NCBI GenBank assembly: GCA_937997485.1
Contig: CALKTH010000042.1
Location: 1 to 64,000, forward strand
Direction of reading: 5' to 3'
Length of the DNA stretch: 64,000 nt
From: an uncultured Acidimicrobiales bacterium
GTDB lineage: Bacteria; Actinomycetota; Acidimicrobiia; Acidimicrobiales; SZUA-35
A program made the translations under genes and the position numbers. Positions 9,246-17,962 of this stretch are shown piece after piece. Numbering within the stretch: the stretch's first letter is position 1; each line of letters opens with the position of its first letter. Below the pieces are notes generated by a model. That model did no database searches, was not told where the DNA came from, and worked only from the letters and a program-made list of their open reading frames with translations.

Positions 9246-9331
9246 GTGCTGTGGGTGCCCGTGCTGTGGGTGCCTGACCCCCAGCATCACTGATCCCGTG
9301 GCGTGCTGTGGGTGCCTGACCCCCAGCATCA
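9246..9331. repeat. Short interspersed direct repeats with internal hairpin
   Basis: The unit GTGCTGTGGGTGCC occurs three times, at 9246-9259, 9261-9274 and 9303-9316. In the last two copies it is followed by TGACCCCCAGCATCA, making a 29-base near-identical unit (9261-9289 and 9303-9331). Within each full unit TGCTGTGGGT pairs with ACCCCCAGCA (one mismatch) around a 5-base loop, so each copy can fold as a hairpin. The repeats fill the gap between two minus-strand genes. They resemble REP-type elements; no associated transposase is present in the window. Confidence 0.75.
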
Positions 9332-9342
9332 GTGGTCTCGAG

Positions 9343-10245
9343 TCAGCCAGCTGCCCGTTTGAAGACGTCGGGCGGAAAGGCCTTCGCCTCGATGCAGCGC
9401 TGAGACCACGCTTCGAGATCAGAAACGACGGCGTCGAACGAGTCCCCGAGCGCATCGACGATCGGTTGTTCGAGTGCATCAGTTTTCGCTTCGAGTGACG
9501 TTCGAAATTCCTGTCCGTCAGGGCTGAGCGCCTCACCGACCATCAATCCTCGGCTCTCCAGATCGGCGGCGGTGGCGGCGATGTCCTCGGGGGCCCAGCC
9601 CCGTGTTGCCGTGTAGCTCCCCAGCGGCATGCCAACCCAGAGTTCGGTCAGGATGTTCATCTCGATCGGCGTGAGCCCCTCGGCGACACACACGGCGACA
9701 TGACTGTCACCTCGGTGCTCTCGGGCCAGCTCGCACGCCCTCCACATCTGACCGACGGGATCCTCCGGCCAGTCCTGACCGATCAGGCCGGCGAAGAGCG
9801 GACGGCCGACGAGGGACGCCCCGTTGATCGCTCGTTGCAGCGCATCAGCGACGGGACCAGTCTCGGCACCATCCAGAACAGCGCTGAGACTCGCCACCGT
9901 TGCTGTTGTTCGGGTGGCCCAGAGTTCGTCTCGGTCAACGAGCTGACGGGCGGACTCGTACACGCCTTGCACGAGTCCGGGCTCAAAGACAGCGAAGGCT
10001 CCAGCGACCACTCCGGCTTCCGGCCGACCCATCAGCGACGCTCGTCCCATGACGTAGCCGCTCATGAAGTCCAAACCCAACGCTGCCTGCGCCTCGTTGG
10101 TCGTTCGCGACCACACCGAGTGCATCGCGATCGGCTCGATCGCGTCGCGGAAACGGCGCGCCGGTGAGGCGTCCCGAGTCGGACCAGCCTCCGCTCCATC
10201 AGCAGATGGTTGGAAGAAGGCGGCGATGACGTCGTCGTACTGCAC
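9343..10245 (-). CDS. SCO6745 family protein
   Basis: A 300-residue, mostly helical protein. The pattern of an N-terminal MHSVWSRTTNEAQAALG stretch, then MSGYVMGRASLMGRPEAGVV and AGAFAVFEPGLVQ, fits the actinobacterial SCO6745-like family (a helix-turn-helix-fold family of unknown function). The C-terminal half, from about LTPIEMNILTELWVG, resembles a winged-helix domain, so DNA binding is possible but unproven. It stands alone on the minus strand between the repeats and the acyl-CoA ligase. Confidence 0.7.
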   Translation of the reverse strand: MQYDDVIAAFFQPSADGAEAGPTRDASPARRFRDAIEPIAMHSVWSRTTNEAQAALGLDFMSGYVMGRASLMGRPEAGVVAGAFAVFEPGLVQGVYESARQLVDRDELWATRTTATVASLSAVLDGAETGPVADALQRAINGASLVGRPLFAGLIGQDWPEDPVGQMWRACELAREHRGDSHVAVCVAEGLTPIEMNILTELWVGMPLGSYTATRGWAPEDIAATAADLESRGLMVGEALSPDGQEFRTSLEAKTDALEQPIVDALGDSFDAVVSDLEAWSQRCIEAKAFPPDVFKRAAG

Positions 10246-10289
10246 GGCCGGACCCTAGTCCGCGGACTTCCTCCGCTTCCGCTCCGTGC

Positions 10290-11891
10290 CTAGTTGACGC
10301 CCTTGGAGACGTCGGCCCAGAACGGATCGCGCAAGTCACGCTTGAGGATCTTGCCGGCCCCGGACTTGGGGAGTGGCTGATCGGGCGGTTGGATCGTGAC
10401 CGACCGGGGGAGCTTGTAGCCGGCGATGCGCGTGCGGCAGTGCTCGACGAGTTCATCCTCGGCAAGGGCTTCGTTCGGTTTGGTCACGACAACGACGTGA
10501 ACCGTTTCGCCCCATTGCTCGCTGGGGATGCCGAAGGCAGCCGCCTCGAGCACCGACGGGTGTGAGTAGACGGCGTTCTCTACCTCCGTGGTGTAGATGT
10601 TCTCTCCGCCAGAAATGATCATGTCCTTCGCCCGGTCCACGATGAACAGGTAGCCGCCCTCATCGGCGTACGCGACGTCGCCCGAGCGGTACCAACCGTC
10701 GACCAGGGCGTGAGTCGTTTCGTCGTTTCGGTTCCAGTAGCCAGCCATCACGTTCGGCCCCTGCACATAGATCTCGCCCGGCTCACCGGGCGCACAGATG
10801 CTGCCATCCTCCCGCCGCACCTCGGCCCGCACCCCAGCAACGGGAGAACCGGCGGAGCCGAGGCGAGCGTCCCACGGTGCCTCGCCGGCCAGGCCACGTC
10901 GGTGGGCTTCCTGACTCAAGACTGTGACCAGCGGCGACGCCTCGGTCATGCCGTAGGCCTGCACGAAGACCGGGCCGAAGGCCTCGATGGCTCGCTTCTG
11001 CACCGAGCTGGGCATCGGCGACGCGCCGTACATCACCTTCCGAAGAGATGACACGTCTGCGGTCTCCAACGCTGGATGCTGCAGCGCCATGTTCACCATC
11101 GTGGGAACCATGAGGGTCGCGGTGATGCGCTCCGCTTCGAACGCCGACAGGGTTGCTGCCGGCTCGAACGCTGGAATGAAGACGTGAACGCCTCCCATCC
11201 AAGTGACGGCGTAGGCGAAGGCGCCGTCGGCCAGGTGGAATTGCGGGCCGCAGTGCAGGTAACGGTCGGTGTCGTTCAGCCCGAGCGAGGCGGTGATGTG
11301 GAAGGCGTTCGACGTCAGGTTGCGGTGCGTGAGCATGGCCCCTTTCGGAAGTCCCGTCGTACCGCCGGTGTAGAAGATGGCAGCGACGTCATCACCACTC
11401 GACCCGATGTCGTCGAAGTCGCGGGCGGGTGTTGCCGCCAGCGCGTCGTACGCCAACATTCCTTCCGCCGCCTCGTCGCCAACGGTGATGTGCACCAGAG
11501 TTGTGAGCTCCGGACAACGAGCTTGCATCTCCCGAGCCACATCGAGGAACGAGTCATCAACGAAGAGCACCCTGACGTCGGAGTCTGTCGCGATGAACAC
11601 CAGCTCGTCGATGGCAAGTCGGTAGTTGAGGTCGTTCATGATCAGGCCGGCCTCGGGAATGGCAAACCAAAGCTCGAGGTGTCGAGCGGAGTTGAGCGCG
11701 AGCACACCAACGCGGTCCCCTGCATCGAGGCCGAGGTCGCGCAGTCCCGTAGCGACTGCCCGTACGCGAAGATGCGTCTCGGCCCAGGTCCGCCGTTCAC
11801 CGGTCCCCAGATCGACGGTCGCCTCTGCACCCGCGTATTGCGTGGCAGGTCGCTCAATCACCCAGCTCAGGCGAGGTTCGGACGCGTTCAT
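10290..11891 (-). CDS. Long-chain-type acyl-CoA synthetase (AMP-binding)
   Basis: A complete ANL ligase of 533 residues. The P-loop is FYTGGTTGLPKG, the adenine/Mg region includes QAYGMTEASP, the hinge has VDRAKDMIISGGENIYTTEVE, and the C-terminal lysine motif is LPKSGAGKILKRDLR. It would activate a fatty or related acid to its CoA thioester. I start it at ATG 11891; the frame stays open upstream to 12275 but that would overlap the divergent MFS gene. A 7-bp inverted repeat sits 31 bases upstream of the start. Confidence 0.9.
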   Translation of the reverse strand: MNASEPRLSWVIERPATQYAGAEATVDLGTGERRTWAETHLRVRAVATGLRDLGLDAGDRVGVLALNSARHLELWFAIPEAGLIMNDLNYRLAIDELVFIATDSDVRVLFVDDSFLDVAREMQARCPELTTLVHITVGDEAAEGMLAYDALAATPARDFDDIGSSGDDVAAIFYTGGTTGLPKGAMLTHRNLTSNAFHITASLGLNDTDRYLHCGPQFHLADGAFAYAVTWMGGVHVFIPAFEPAATLSAFEAERITATLMVPTMVNMALQHPALETADVSSLRKVMYGASPMPSSVQKRAIEAFGPVFVQAYGMTEASPLVTVLSQEAHRRGLAGEAPWDARLGSAGSPVAGVRAEVRREDGSICAPGEPGEIYVQGPNVMAGYWNRNDETTHALVDGWYRSGDVAYADEGGYLFIVDRAKDMIISGGENIYTTEVENAVYSHPSVLEAAAFGIPSEQWGETVHVVVVTKPNEALAEDELVEHCRTRIAGYKLPRSVTIQPPDQPLPKSGAGKILKRDLRDPFWADVSKGVN

Positions 11892-11921
11892 GTATTCATT
11901 CCCTTGGTCACCGCTTCGCCC

Positions 11922-11940
11922 CCCGAAGCGTGGGCTCACC
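11922..11940. promoter_or_regulatory. Inverted repeat in divergent promoter region
   Basis: CGCTTCG-ccccc-CGAAGCG is a perfect 7-bp inverted repeat in the 112-nt region between the minus-strand acyl-CoA ligase (start 11891) and the plus-strand MFS gene (start 12004). It could be an operator or a leader hairpin for the ligase transcript; no nearby regulator gene identifies the binding protein. Confidence 0.4.
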
Positions 11941-12003
11941 CTATGTACCCGCTCACTTTCTGTCCAAGGCCCCGCCCCGCTCGGTCGACAGTAGCCTCGC
12001 CCC

Positions 12004-13176
12004 GTGAGCGTCGGACGATCACCACTCGTCCGCCTCACGGTAGGCAAGGCAGTCACAACAACAGCCGTGCGTTGGCTGCCGTTCTTTCTGCCGACCTTGG
12101 CAGGCGCGTTCGCCACCACCACGAGCCGCCTCACGACGATTCTGGGCTTCGGCGAAATGGCAGGGCTGTCCACCCTGTTCATCGGCCGCCAGCTCGATGC
12201 GGGGGAAGAACGAAGATTCATGCTGCGAGCGCTGGCCCTCGTTGGGGTGTCGTCGGCGCTCGCCCTCGTCGGCAACCTTTGGTTGTTCGGGATCTCCTAC
12301 GTCCTTCTCATCGTTGGCGCCTCGGCCTACACGGTGAGCGGCCACACCTACTTCAGTCGACGAATTCCCTTCGAGCGTCGAGCTCGAACGATTGGTTTGT
12401 TTGAAACGTCCTGGGCCGCGGCGCTCTTGGTGGGCGCTCCACTCGTTGCGTTGTTGATCACGTCGCTCGGATGGCGGGCCCCGTTTCTCGCCGTGTTGAT
12501 CCTGGCGGCTGGCGCAAGCTTGCTCGTGGCTGGCGGACCGGAGGACGCACCGCCCATGCTCGACGCAGGGTCGACGGGAGCGCGGGAGCGCCTGAACACC
12601 GATGCATGGATCGTGATCGGCGCCGCAGCAGGCATCTCAGTAGCTGGCCTCACGACAATCGTCATTGCCGGAACGTGGCTGGACGATGCGCTCGGGGTTT
12701 CCACGGGTGGGGTCGGCTTGGTCGCCATGGCCTTTGGGGCAGCCGAGCTCACGGCGTCCATGAGTTCTGCCGCGGTTGCGGATCGCATCGGACCGATTCC
12801 GTCCACGCAGGCGGCCCTGCTCACCGTCCTCGTCGGTCTCGGCATCATGACCCAAGCGGGCTCATCGCTTGCCATCGGTGCACTGGGCTTGCTGTTCTTC
12901 TTCCTCGGCTTCGAGTACTCGATCGTCACGTCCTTCTCGGTCGTGAGCGAAGCAATGCCCTCGGCTCGGGGCCGTGTGCTCGCCGTGAACAATGCGGTGT
13001 CCACGGTGACGCGAGGCTCGGGCGTGGTCCTGAGTGGGGTGCTCTACGAGTCTTACGGGATCAACGGCCCGGTCGCGGTGTCTGCTGCGGCGGCGGTCGC
13101 CGCAATTGCGCTCCTCACGGTTCGCAGACGGCGGGCCACCTCGGGGGCGGCAGCGGTCAGGATTCCGTCAGGCTGA
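12004..13176 (+). CDS. MFS transporter
   Basis: A 390-residue multi-spanning membrane protein with a GTG start at 12004. Hydrophobic segments recur throughout (for example LALVGVSSALALVGNLWLF and LLIVGASAYTV), consistent with about 12 transmembrane helices in two halves. A basic loop (SRRIPFERRARTIGLFETSW) follows helix 4, as in drug/proton antiporters. The substrate is unknown. Its 3' end overlaps the convergent DUF2855 gene by 20 bases. Confidence 0.82.
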   Translation: MSVGRSPLVRLTVGKAVTTTAVRWLPFFLPTLAGAFATTTSRLTTILGFGEMAGLSTLFIGRQLDAGEERRFMLRALALVGVSSALALVGNLWLFGISYVLLIVGASAYTVSGHTYFSRRIPFERRARTIGLFETSWAAALLVGAPLVALLITSLGWRAPFLAVLILAAGASLLVAGGPEDAPPMLDAGSTGARERLNTDAWIVIGAAAGISVAGLTTIVIAGTWLDDALGVSTGGVGLVAMAFGAAELTASMSSAAVADRIGPIPSTQAALLTVLVGLGIMTQAGSSLAIGALGLLFFFLGFEYSIVTSFSVVSEAMPSARGRVLAVNNAVSTVTRGSGVVLSGVLYESYGINGPVAVSAAAAVAAIALLTVRRRRATSGAAAVRIPSG

Positions 13177-14251
13177 CGACGGTGCCGACGGCGGGCGAGG
13201 CCAATCCTGCTTGGGCCGTTTGCCAGGCGGCGCATGCTTCGATCGACCCCACGCGGTTGAGGGCCAACCATGAGCGACTGCCGTCGACGAAGTCGGACAG
13301 CGCCGCAGCGGCCCGTTGATCGAACTCCGCCGGTCCCCACAGCGCAGTTCGTCGCTCGATCTCGGTTGGAGCTGCGAAGAAGGTCGGCTCTGGGCCTCGG
13401 AACCGATGGTCGGCGGGGAGGGGCTGCGCGTCGTGGTGGCTGATGCCAATGAGCATGCTGTGCCGCAACCGATCTCCGAAGTGATCGTGCACCGTGGAGA
13501 GCAGCTGCGGGTTCCCGGCAACATCCACACAGACGGTGGGGGATGCCGAATCCAGGGCGGCGACGTCGTCGTAGGTCACCACGGTCTCGTACCAGGGGAG
13601 CGTCGCAACGAAGTCCCGGTTGCGCGGCGAGGTTGCACCGATGACACGCAGACCCCGTGCCGACGCCCGCTGCGCGAAGCCGATGGCGGTCTTGGCCGAC
13701 GCCGAGAGCACCAGGACGGTTTGGGCCCCGAAGTAGGGATCGTTGCCTTCCGCCGGGTCAGCCAGAAACTCGTCGGCGAGAAACGACGTCAGGAAGAGGC
13801 CTCGGAGGAGTGACTGCCGCTCTTCACTTCCCTCTCTGGCGTCGTAGAGCGGGTCCGAGCTCGTTTCCACGAATGCCCGGTAGATCGCTGCATGACCTGC
13901 TCGGTGCTCGCCAATGTCGACGAAGCCGTCAGCGGAGGACTCCACCTTGATGTCGACGGTGTCGGCCATTGGGTACCAGCCGAAGTAGCGAGAACCTGTC
14001 ACCAGGTCCGAGTGTGTCGATTCGATGATCTCGGCCCATCCCATGGCGGGGACTCGACCCCAGGGGGTGGCGGTCGGGAAGAAGTTCCAATAGCCGATGC
14101 GGTCGCCATAGACCGCGTAACTGACGTTGTTCGCTGTGATGGCGAAGTAATCGATGCGGAGGCGAACCGAACCTTTGGCCAGTGACCCAGTCGGTTCATC
14201 CGAGAGGCGGGCTTCACGATGATCGTCCCGTCGTACTTCAACAACCCTCAT
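13157..14251 (-). CDS. DUF2855 family protein
   Basis: A 364-residue protein of PF11017. The N-terminal stretch ITANNVSYAVYGDRIGYWNFF and the later VLVLSASAKTAIGFAQ segment are typical; the latter sits where medium-chain dehydrogenases bind NAD(P), and the whole protein looks like a zinc-less MDR relative. No reaction is established for the family. Its start overlaps the stop of the TetR gene by four bases (ATGA), so the regulator and this protein are translated together, and it probably works on the same compound as the divergent operon at 14926. Confidence 0.82.
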   Translation of the reverse strand: MRVVEVRRDDHREARLSDEPTGSLAKGSVRLRIDYFAITANNVSYAVYGDRIGYWNFFPTATPWGRVPAMGWAEIIESTHSDLVTGSRYFGWYPMADTVDIKVESSADGFVDIGEHRAGHAAIYRAFVETSSDPLYDAREGSEERQSLLRGLFLTSFLADEFLADPAEGNDPYFGAQTVLVLSASAKTAIGFAQRASARGLRVIGATSPRNRDFVATLPWYETVVTYDDVAALDSASPTVCVDVAGNPQLLSTVHDHFGDRLRHSMLIGISHHDAQPLPADHRFRGPEPTFFAAPTEIERRTALWGPAEFDQRAAAALSDFVDGSRSWLALNRVGSIEACAAWQTAQAGLASPAVGTVVSLTES

Positions 14252-14820
14252 GTCGTGATGTCCTTCGCCACGGTCTGAGCGAGACCGTTGAGGCGTTTGC
14301 GGTAGACAGCGATCGTTGGATCGTCGTACCGGAAGCCGATGGGCGAGAGAATGAGAAGGTCGGACCAGCTCTTCAGGGTCGAGCGGCTCGTTCCCTCGGG
14401 ACTTACTGACTGGAGGTACTTGTTGAGACCTCGCCGTACCTTCTTGGCGTTGTCAGCTGCGATTGGCTTGGCGTGACCGGCCTTCGCTTCGATGAGGTCA
14501 GCTCCGTGTCGGGTGGAGAGCGCCCACACAGCCGGATCTCCGAAACCTCGTTGGAGGTAGCCGTCGAGTTGTGACTCGACGGTGCCGTCCTCGGCCAATG
14601 CGTTGGCGGCCGCCGTGCGAGCATCGGTGAGAATCGTCTCGAGCATCGCCCGGTAGATCGCTTCCTTGTTCTCGAAATGCAGATAGAGGCCGGGTCGGGA
14701 GATGTGGGCAGCTTCGGCGATGTCGGTCACCGAGGCTCGAGCGAAGCCATACGACGTGAACACGTCAAGCGCGGCAGCGAGGATCTGCTGTCGTCGTTCG
14801 CTCTCTGTGTGCTCGGCCAC
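14248..14820 (-). CDS. TetR/AcrR family transcriptional regulator
   Basis: A 190-residue repressor. The N-terminal DNA-binding domain shows RRQQILAAALDVFTSYGF, ASVTDIAEAAHISRPGLY and LHFENKEAIYRAML, the classic TetR helix-turn-helix. The C-terminal ligand domain is unclassified. The GTG at 14820 is the start because it directly precedes the conserved helix; the frame is open further upstream into the divergent nitroreductase but that part is not TetR-like. It is coupled to DUF2855 and diverges from the operon starting at 14926, which it probably represses. Confidence 0.9.
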   Translation of the reverse strand: MAEHTESERRQQILAAALDVFTSYGFARASVTDIAEAAHISRPGLYLHFENKEAIYRAMLETILTDARTAAANALAEDGTVESQLDGYLQRGFGDPAVWALSTRHGADLIEAKAGHAKPIAADNAKKVRRGLNKYLQSVSPEGTSRSTLKSWSDLLILSPIGFRYDDPTIAVYRKRLNGLAQTVAKDITT

Positions 14821-14875
14821 GGCGGAAAGCGTGCCACAAGTCAGGCCTCGAACGCCACATATGCGCCCTGACGTC

Positions 14876-14904
14876 TTGACATTTGTTGTGCGGTTTGTAA
14901 TGTC
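14876..14904. promoter_or_regulatory. Divergent promoter with dyad operator (probable TetR site)
   Basis: GACATT (14878-14883) and AATGTC (14899-14904) form a perfect 6-bp inverted repeat spaced by 15 bases. It overlaps a TTGACA -35-like hexamer at 14876-14881. The site lies between the TetR start (14820) and the nitroreductase start (14926), so binding there would block the operon. The -10 element is weak (TAATGT at 14898-14903, 16-base spacing). Confidence 0.5.
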
Positions 14905-14925
14905 GGCCGGAGTGAAGGGGACCTC

Positions 14926-15618
14926 ATGACTCACGACGTACCAGACGGGTACACGCGGCTCGACCTCAGTGCGGACGATCTGTTGACAACAACACGCACC
15001 GTGCGCAAGCGGCTGGACTTCGACCGTGGTGTCGAACGCTCGTTGATCACGGAGTGTCTCGAGATCGCGTTCCAAGCGCCGAACGGCGGCAACATGAACA
15101 ACTGGCGTTGGATCGTGATCGATGATCCCGAACTCATCGGCAAGGTTGCCGACGTGTATCGAGCAGCCGCCCTCGACTTCGAGGCATCGTTCGGTGAAGC
15201 CGGATACCCCGGAGCCAACGTCGAAGGTGCGGATCGGATCGAATCGTCGACCGACCACTTGCGGGCGAACCTCCATCGGGTTCCAGCGCTCCTTCTTCCT
15301 CTCTTTGCCGGCCGGACCGAAGCGGCCCCGAACTTCCTGCAAGCCACCCAGTGGGGATCCATCCTTCCGTCGGTCTGGAGCTTCATGCTCGCCCTACGAG
15401 ACCGAGGCCTCGGCTCGGCGTGGACGACGGCGCACCTGTGGCGTGAACAGGAGGTCGCTGATCTCCTCGGCATCCGTGCTGATCGATACACCCAGGTCGG
15501 ACTGTTCCCCATCGCCTACACGATCGGTACGGATTTCAAGAAGGCCCAACGACGGCCGGCGGAAGCTGTCATCGGTTTCAACGGACTACCTGCCCGACCC
15601 GCCAAGCCCAAGGACTGA
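14926..15618 (+). CDS. Nitroreductase family protein
   Basis: A 230-residue FMN-dependent nitroreductase fold protein. The N-terminal TTTRTVRKRLDF motif and the QAPNGGNMNNWRWIV segment are the phosphate- and flavin-binding regions; LRDRGLGSAWTT near the C-terminus is also typical. Homologues reduce nitro groups, enones or quinones using NAD(P)H. It is the first gene of a plus-strand operon and is followed 3 nt later by an SDR gene. Confidence 0.88.
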   Translation: MTHDVPDGYTRLDLSADDLLTTTRTVRKRLDFDRGVERSLITECLEIAFQAPNGGNMNNWRWIVIDDPELIGKVADVYRAAALDFEASFGEAGYPGANVEGADRIESSTDHLRANLHRVPALLLPLFAGRTEAAPNFLQATQWGSILPSVWSFMLALRDRGLGSAWTTAHLWREQEVADLLGIRADRYTQVGLFPIAYTIGTDFKKAQRRPAEAVIGFNGLPARPAKPKD

Positions 15619-15621
15619 ACC

Positions 15622-16425
15622 ATGTCAAGAGATCTCGTTCTGCCATTCTCCGGTACGACGGCGCTTGTCACCGGTGCTGCCTCCGGCATCGGTGCCGCGG
15701 TCGTCGACACCTTGGTCGCGCAGGGCATCACCGAGCTTGTCCTCGTCGACATCAACGAAGAGCAGCTCGATGCCACGGCAGCCCGCTTCGGGGAAACCAA
15801 CGTTGACGTTCTGGTCTCGGCGTTCGATATCGCTGATGAGCGTCGGTGGGCCGATCTGCGAGCCCAGATCACGGAGCGTTTCGGTGGTCTCGACTACGCA
15901 GTGGCAAACGCCGGAATCTCGGGCGCGGAGAGAATCGCCGACACCACGCTGGACGGCTTGCACAAGGTCATGGGCGTCAACGTCGATGGCGCATTCTTGA
16001 CGGTGCAGACCGCGATGGGATTGATGCGGGAGCATGAGCGCCCCGGCTCGATCGTTGTCGTCGCATCCACCGCAGCGCTGTCACCGTTGTCCCTCATGCT
16101 CTCCTACGCCGTGTCCAAGTCGGCGGCGCTGCAGCTGGCGCAGGTTGCGGCGAAGGATGGCGCCTCCGACGGCATTCGGGTGAACGCGATCCTGCCGGGC
16201 GGGGTCGAGACCCCGATCTGGCAGAGCCTGCCAGCCTTCGTTGCCCGGGCAGCCAAGACCAGTGAGGAAGAGGCTTTCGAGTACTTCGCCGCCCGGAGCG
16301 GCGGACCAACTGGCCACTTCGCCAAGCCGACCGCCATCGCAGAGCAGATCTCGTTTCTCCTTTCCGATACCGCAACCAACATCGTCGGAGCAGCACTCGT
16401 CTCCGATGGCGGTTTCTCCCTTTGA
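15622..16425 (+). CDS. SDR family NAD(P)-dependent oxidoreductase
   Basis: A 267-residue classical short-chain dehydrogenase. The cofactor motif is TGAASGIG, the structural motif is ANAGIS, and the active site is YAVSK with an upstream serine. A C-terminal GAALVSDGGFSL completes the family pattern. It oxidises a hydroxyl or reduces a ketone of an unknown substrate. It is three bases downstream of the nitroreductase and 60 upstream of the enoyl-CoA hydratase. Confidence 0.9.
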   Translation: MSRDLVLPFSGTTALVTGAASGIGAAVVDTLVAQGITELVLVDINEEQLDATAARFGETNVDVLVSAFDIADERRWADLRAQITERFGGLDYAVANAGISGAERIADTTLDGLHKVMGVNVDGAFLTVQTAMGLMREHERPGSIVVVASTAALSPLSLMLSYAVSKSAALQLAQVAAKDGASDGIRVNAILPGGVETPIWQSLPAFVARAAKTSEEEAFEYFAARSGGPTGHFAKPTAIAEQISFLLSDTATNIVGAALVSDGGFSL

Positions 16426-16485
16426 TCACCACGCTGGGCACCCCGTCATCCTCTCGCCTTGCTTCACCTCGTCAGGAAGTCAGCT

Positions 16486-17268
16486 ATGCAGGTCACCACT
16501 GAACGCCACGGCGCTACTGAGGTCATTCGCTACGAGAACCCGCCAAAGTCGTTCCTGACCCTTGCCGGATGCGACGACCTGCTCGCTGCGTTCCGAGCGG
16601 CTGAGGCCGACGACGAGGTACGTGTCATCGTCTTCACCGGCGCCGGCCCTGGCGCCTTCATCCGACATGTAGACGTCGAGCTCATCATTGGCGTTGGCGA
16701 GTTGTTGTCCGCGGGAAAGGTTGGCCCGGAGATCTTGGACAGCGGCGGCGGCGGGTTTGCCGGTTTGCTCCTCGGTGTGTCCTCTTGTCCGAAGCCGGTC
16801 ATCGCCGCGATCACCGGTACGTGCATGGGCGGTGGACTTGAACTCTCGCTGGCCTGCGATCTTCGAGTGATCGGGACGTACGTAGATGAGATCGGTATGC
16901 CAGAGGTCAAGGTCGGAATCTGCGGCGGTACCCAACGTCTGCCACTCATCGTCGGAATGGCGAAAGCTCTTGACCTCATCCTCACCGGGCGACTGCTCGA
17001 CGCTCAGCAAGCCGTTGACATCGGCTTGGTCAACGAGGCTGCTGATGATCCCGTTTCCCGGGCGCTCGAACTTGGAGCCCACCTCGAAACGATGGCACCC
17101 GAGGTCATCAGCGCCATCAAGAGCTCGGTGCGCCGAGCCTCAGAGGCAGCACTCGAGCCCGGCTACGACTACGAGCGCGAGCAGTTCGCGGAGTTGCTCA
17201 CGAGTGGCCCAACCCTCAACCTCCTCAAGCGCTATCGAGACGTTGACACCGACCTCGATCGACTCTGA
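16486..17268 (+). CDS. Enoyl-CoA hydratase/isomerase family protein
   Basis: A crotonase-fold protein of 260 residues. Both catalytic glutamates of true hydratases are present: E119 in GGGLELSLACDLR and E140 in GMPEVKVGICGGTQR. The start at ATG 16486 is preferred over 16459 because AGGAAG lies a few bases upstream. The enzyme would hydrate or isomerise an unsaturated acyl-CoA, fitting the AMP ligase at the end of the operon, which would supply the CoA ester. Confidence 0.88.
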   Translation: MQVTTERHGATEVIRYENPPKSFLTLAGCDDLLAAFRAAEADDEVRVIVFTGAGPGAFIRHVDVELIIGVGELLSAGKVGPEILDSGGGGFAGLLLGVSSCPKPVIAAITGTCMGGGLELSLACDLRVIGTYVDEIGMPEVKVGICGGTQRLPLIVGMAKALDLILTGRLLDAQQAVDIGLVNEAADDPVSRALELGAHLETMAPEVISAIKSSVRRASEAALEPGYDYEREQFAELLTSGPTLNLLKRYRDVDTDLDRL

Positions 17269-17281
17269 ACGGACCCGACAG

Positions 17282-17926
17282 ATGTTCCTCCTTCTCCACA
17301 AATTCCGGCTCGAGCCGGCAACACCGGCGGCCCGGGATGCGTTCGTCGAAGTCCAACGATCGCTGCTTGACGCACAGGGCCCAGAGGACGGGCAGCTCAT
17401 CGGGGCGTGGTTCACCAATGCCGAGTGGTACTCCGAGATTGTGCATCTGACGCGCTTTGCTGACATGAACGCCTTCATGCATGCAACCGCGCGACGCGAC
17501 GCCGCCGGCGCTCCGGTCGGGCAAGCAGCGCACGCCCTCAACCAGCTTGCTCCAACCCAGTCCTCAGAGCTTCTGGCGGATCTCGGGCCCGTTGCTTCGG
17601 AGAAGCTTGACGCTGCGATCGAAGCATCCTCCGAGAAACCGGCAGGCGTGTACACGTTCGCCCTGCTCGACGTGCCACTTCCCAAGCGAGCGGCCTTCAG
17701 TGACCTCTTTGCTGCGGTAGGCGAGGGGCTTCCCATCATCGGGTGCTGGAGCAGTCTGATCGGTGACCACAACACCATCATCGACCTGTGGTCCGGCGAT
17801 ACCGAACGATTCGGCTTCCAACCGACATCTCCTGCCCTCGACGCGTTCTTCACGCCATTGCGTGAGATCGCTCCCCGCGAGCGCGTGCAGCGGATGCACC
17901 CCCTCCCGTACTCACCACTTCAGTAA
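17282..17926 (+). CDS. NIPSNAP-like alpha/beta-barrel protein
   Basis: A 214-residue protein whose N-terminal half (MFLLLHKFRLEPAT, then AWFTNAEWYSEIVHLTRFADMNAFM) and C-terminal half (GVYTFALLDVPLPKRAAFSDLF, then GCWSSLIGDHNTIIDLW) look like two copies of a ferredoxin-like dimeric alpha/beta barrel as in NIPSNAP proteins. No catalytic residues can be assigned. It is 13 nt after the enoyl-CoA hydratase, so a role in the same pathway is likely. Confidence 0.55.
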   Translation: MFLLLHKFRLEPATPAARDAFVEVQRSLLDAQGPEDGQLIGAWFTNAEWYSEIVHLTRFADMNAFMHATARRDAAGAPVGQAAHALNQLAPTQSSELLADLGPVASEKLDAAIEASSEKPAGVYTFALLDVPLPKRAAFSDLFAAVGEGLPIIGCWSSLIGDHNTIIDLWSGDTERFGFQPTSPALDAFFTPLREIAPRERVQRMHPLPYSPLQ

Positions 17927-17962
17927 GACCCGACCAACAACGATCAGAATCGGAAGACACCA

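Noticed and set aside
11892-12275. Upstream extension of the acyl-CoA ligase frame
   Set aside because: It overlaps the divergent MFS gene by 270 bases and is Arg/Ser/Pro-rich, unlike the N-terminus of any AMP-binding enzyme.
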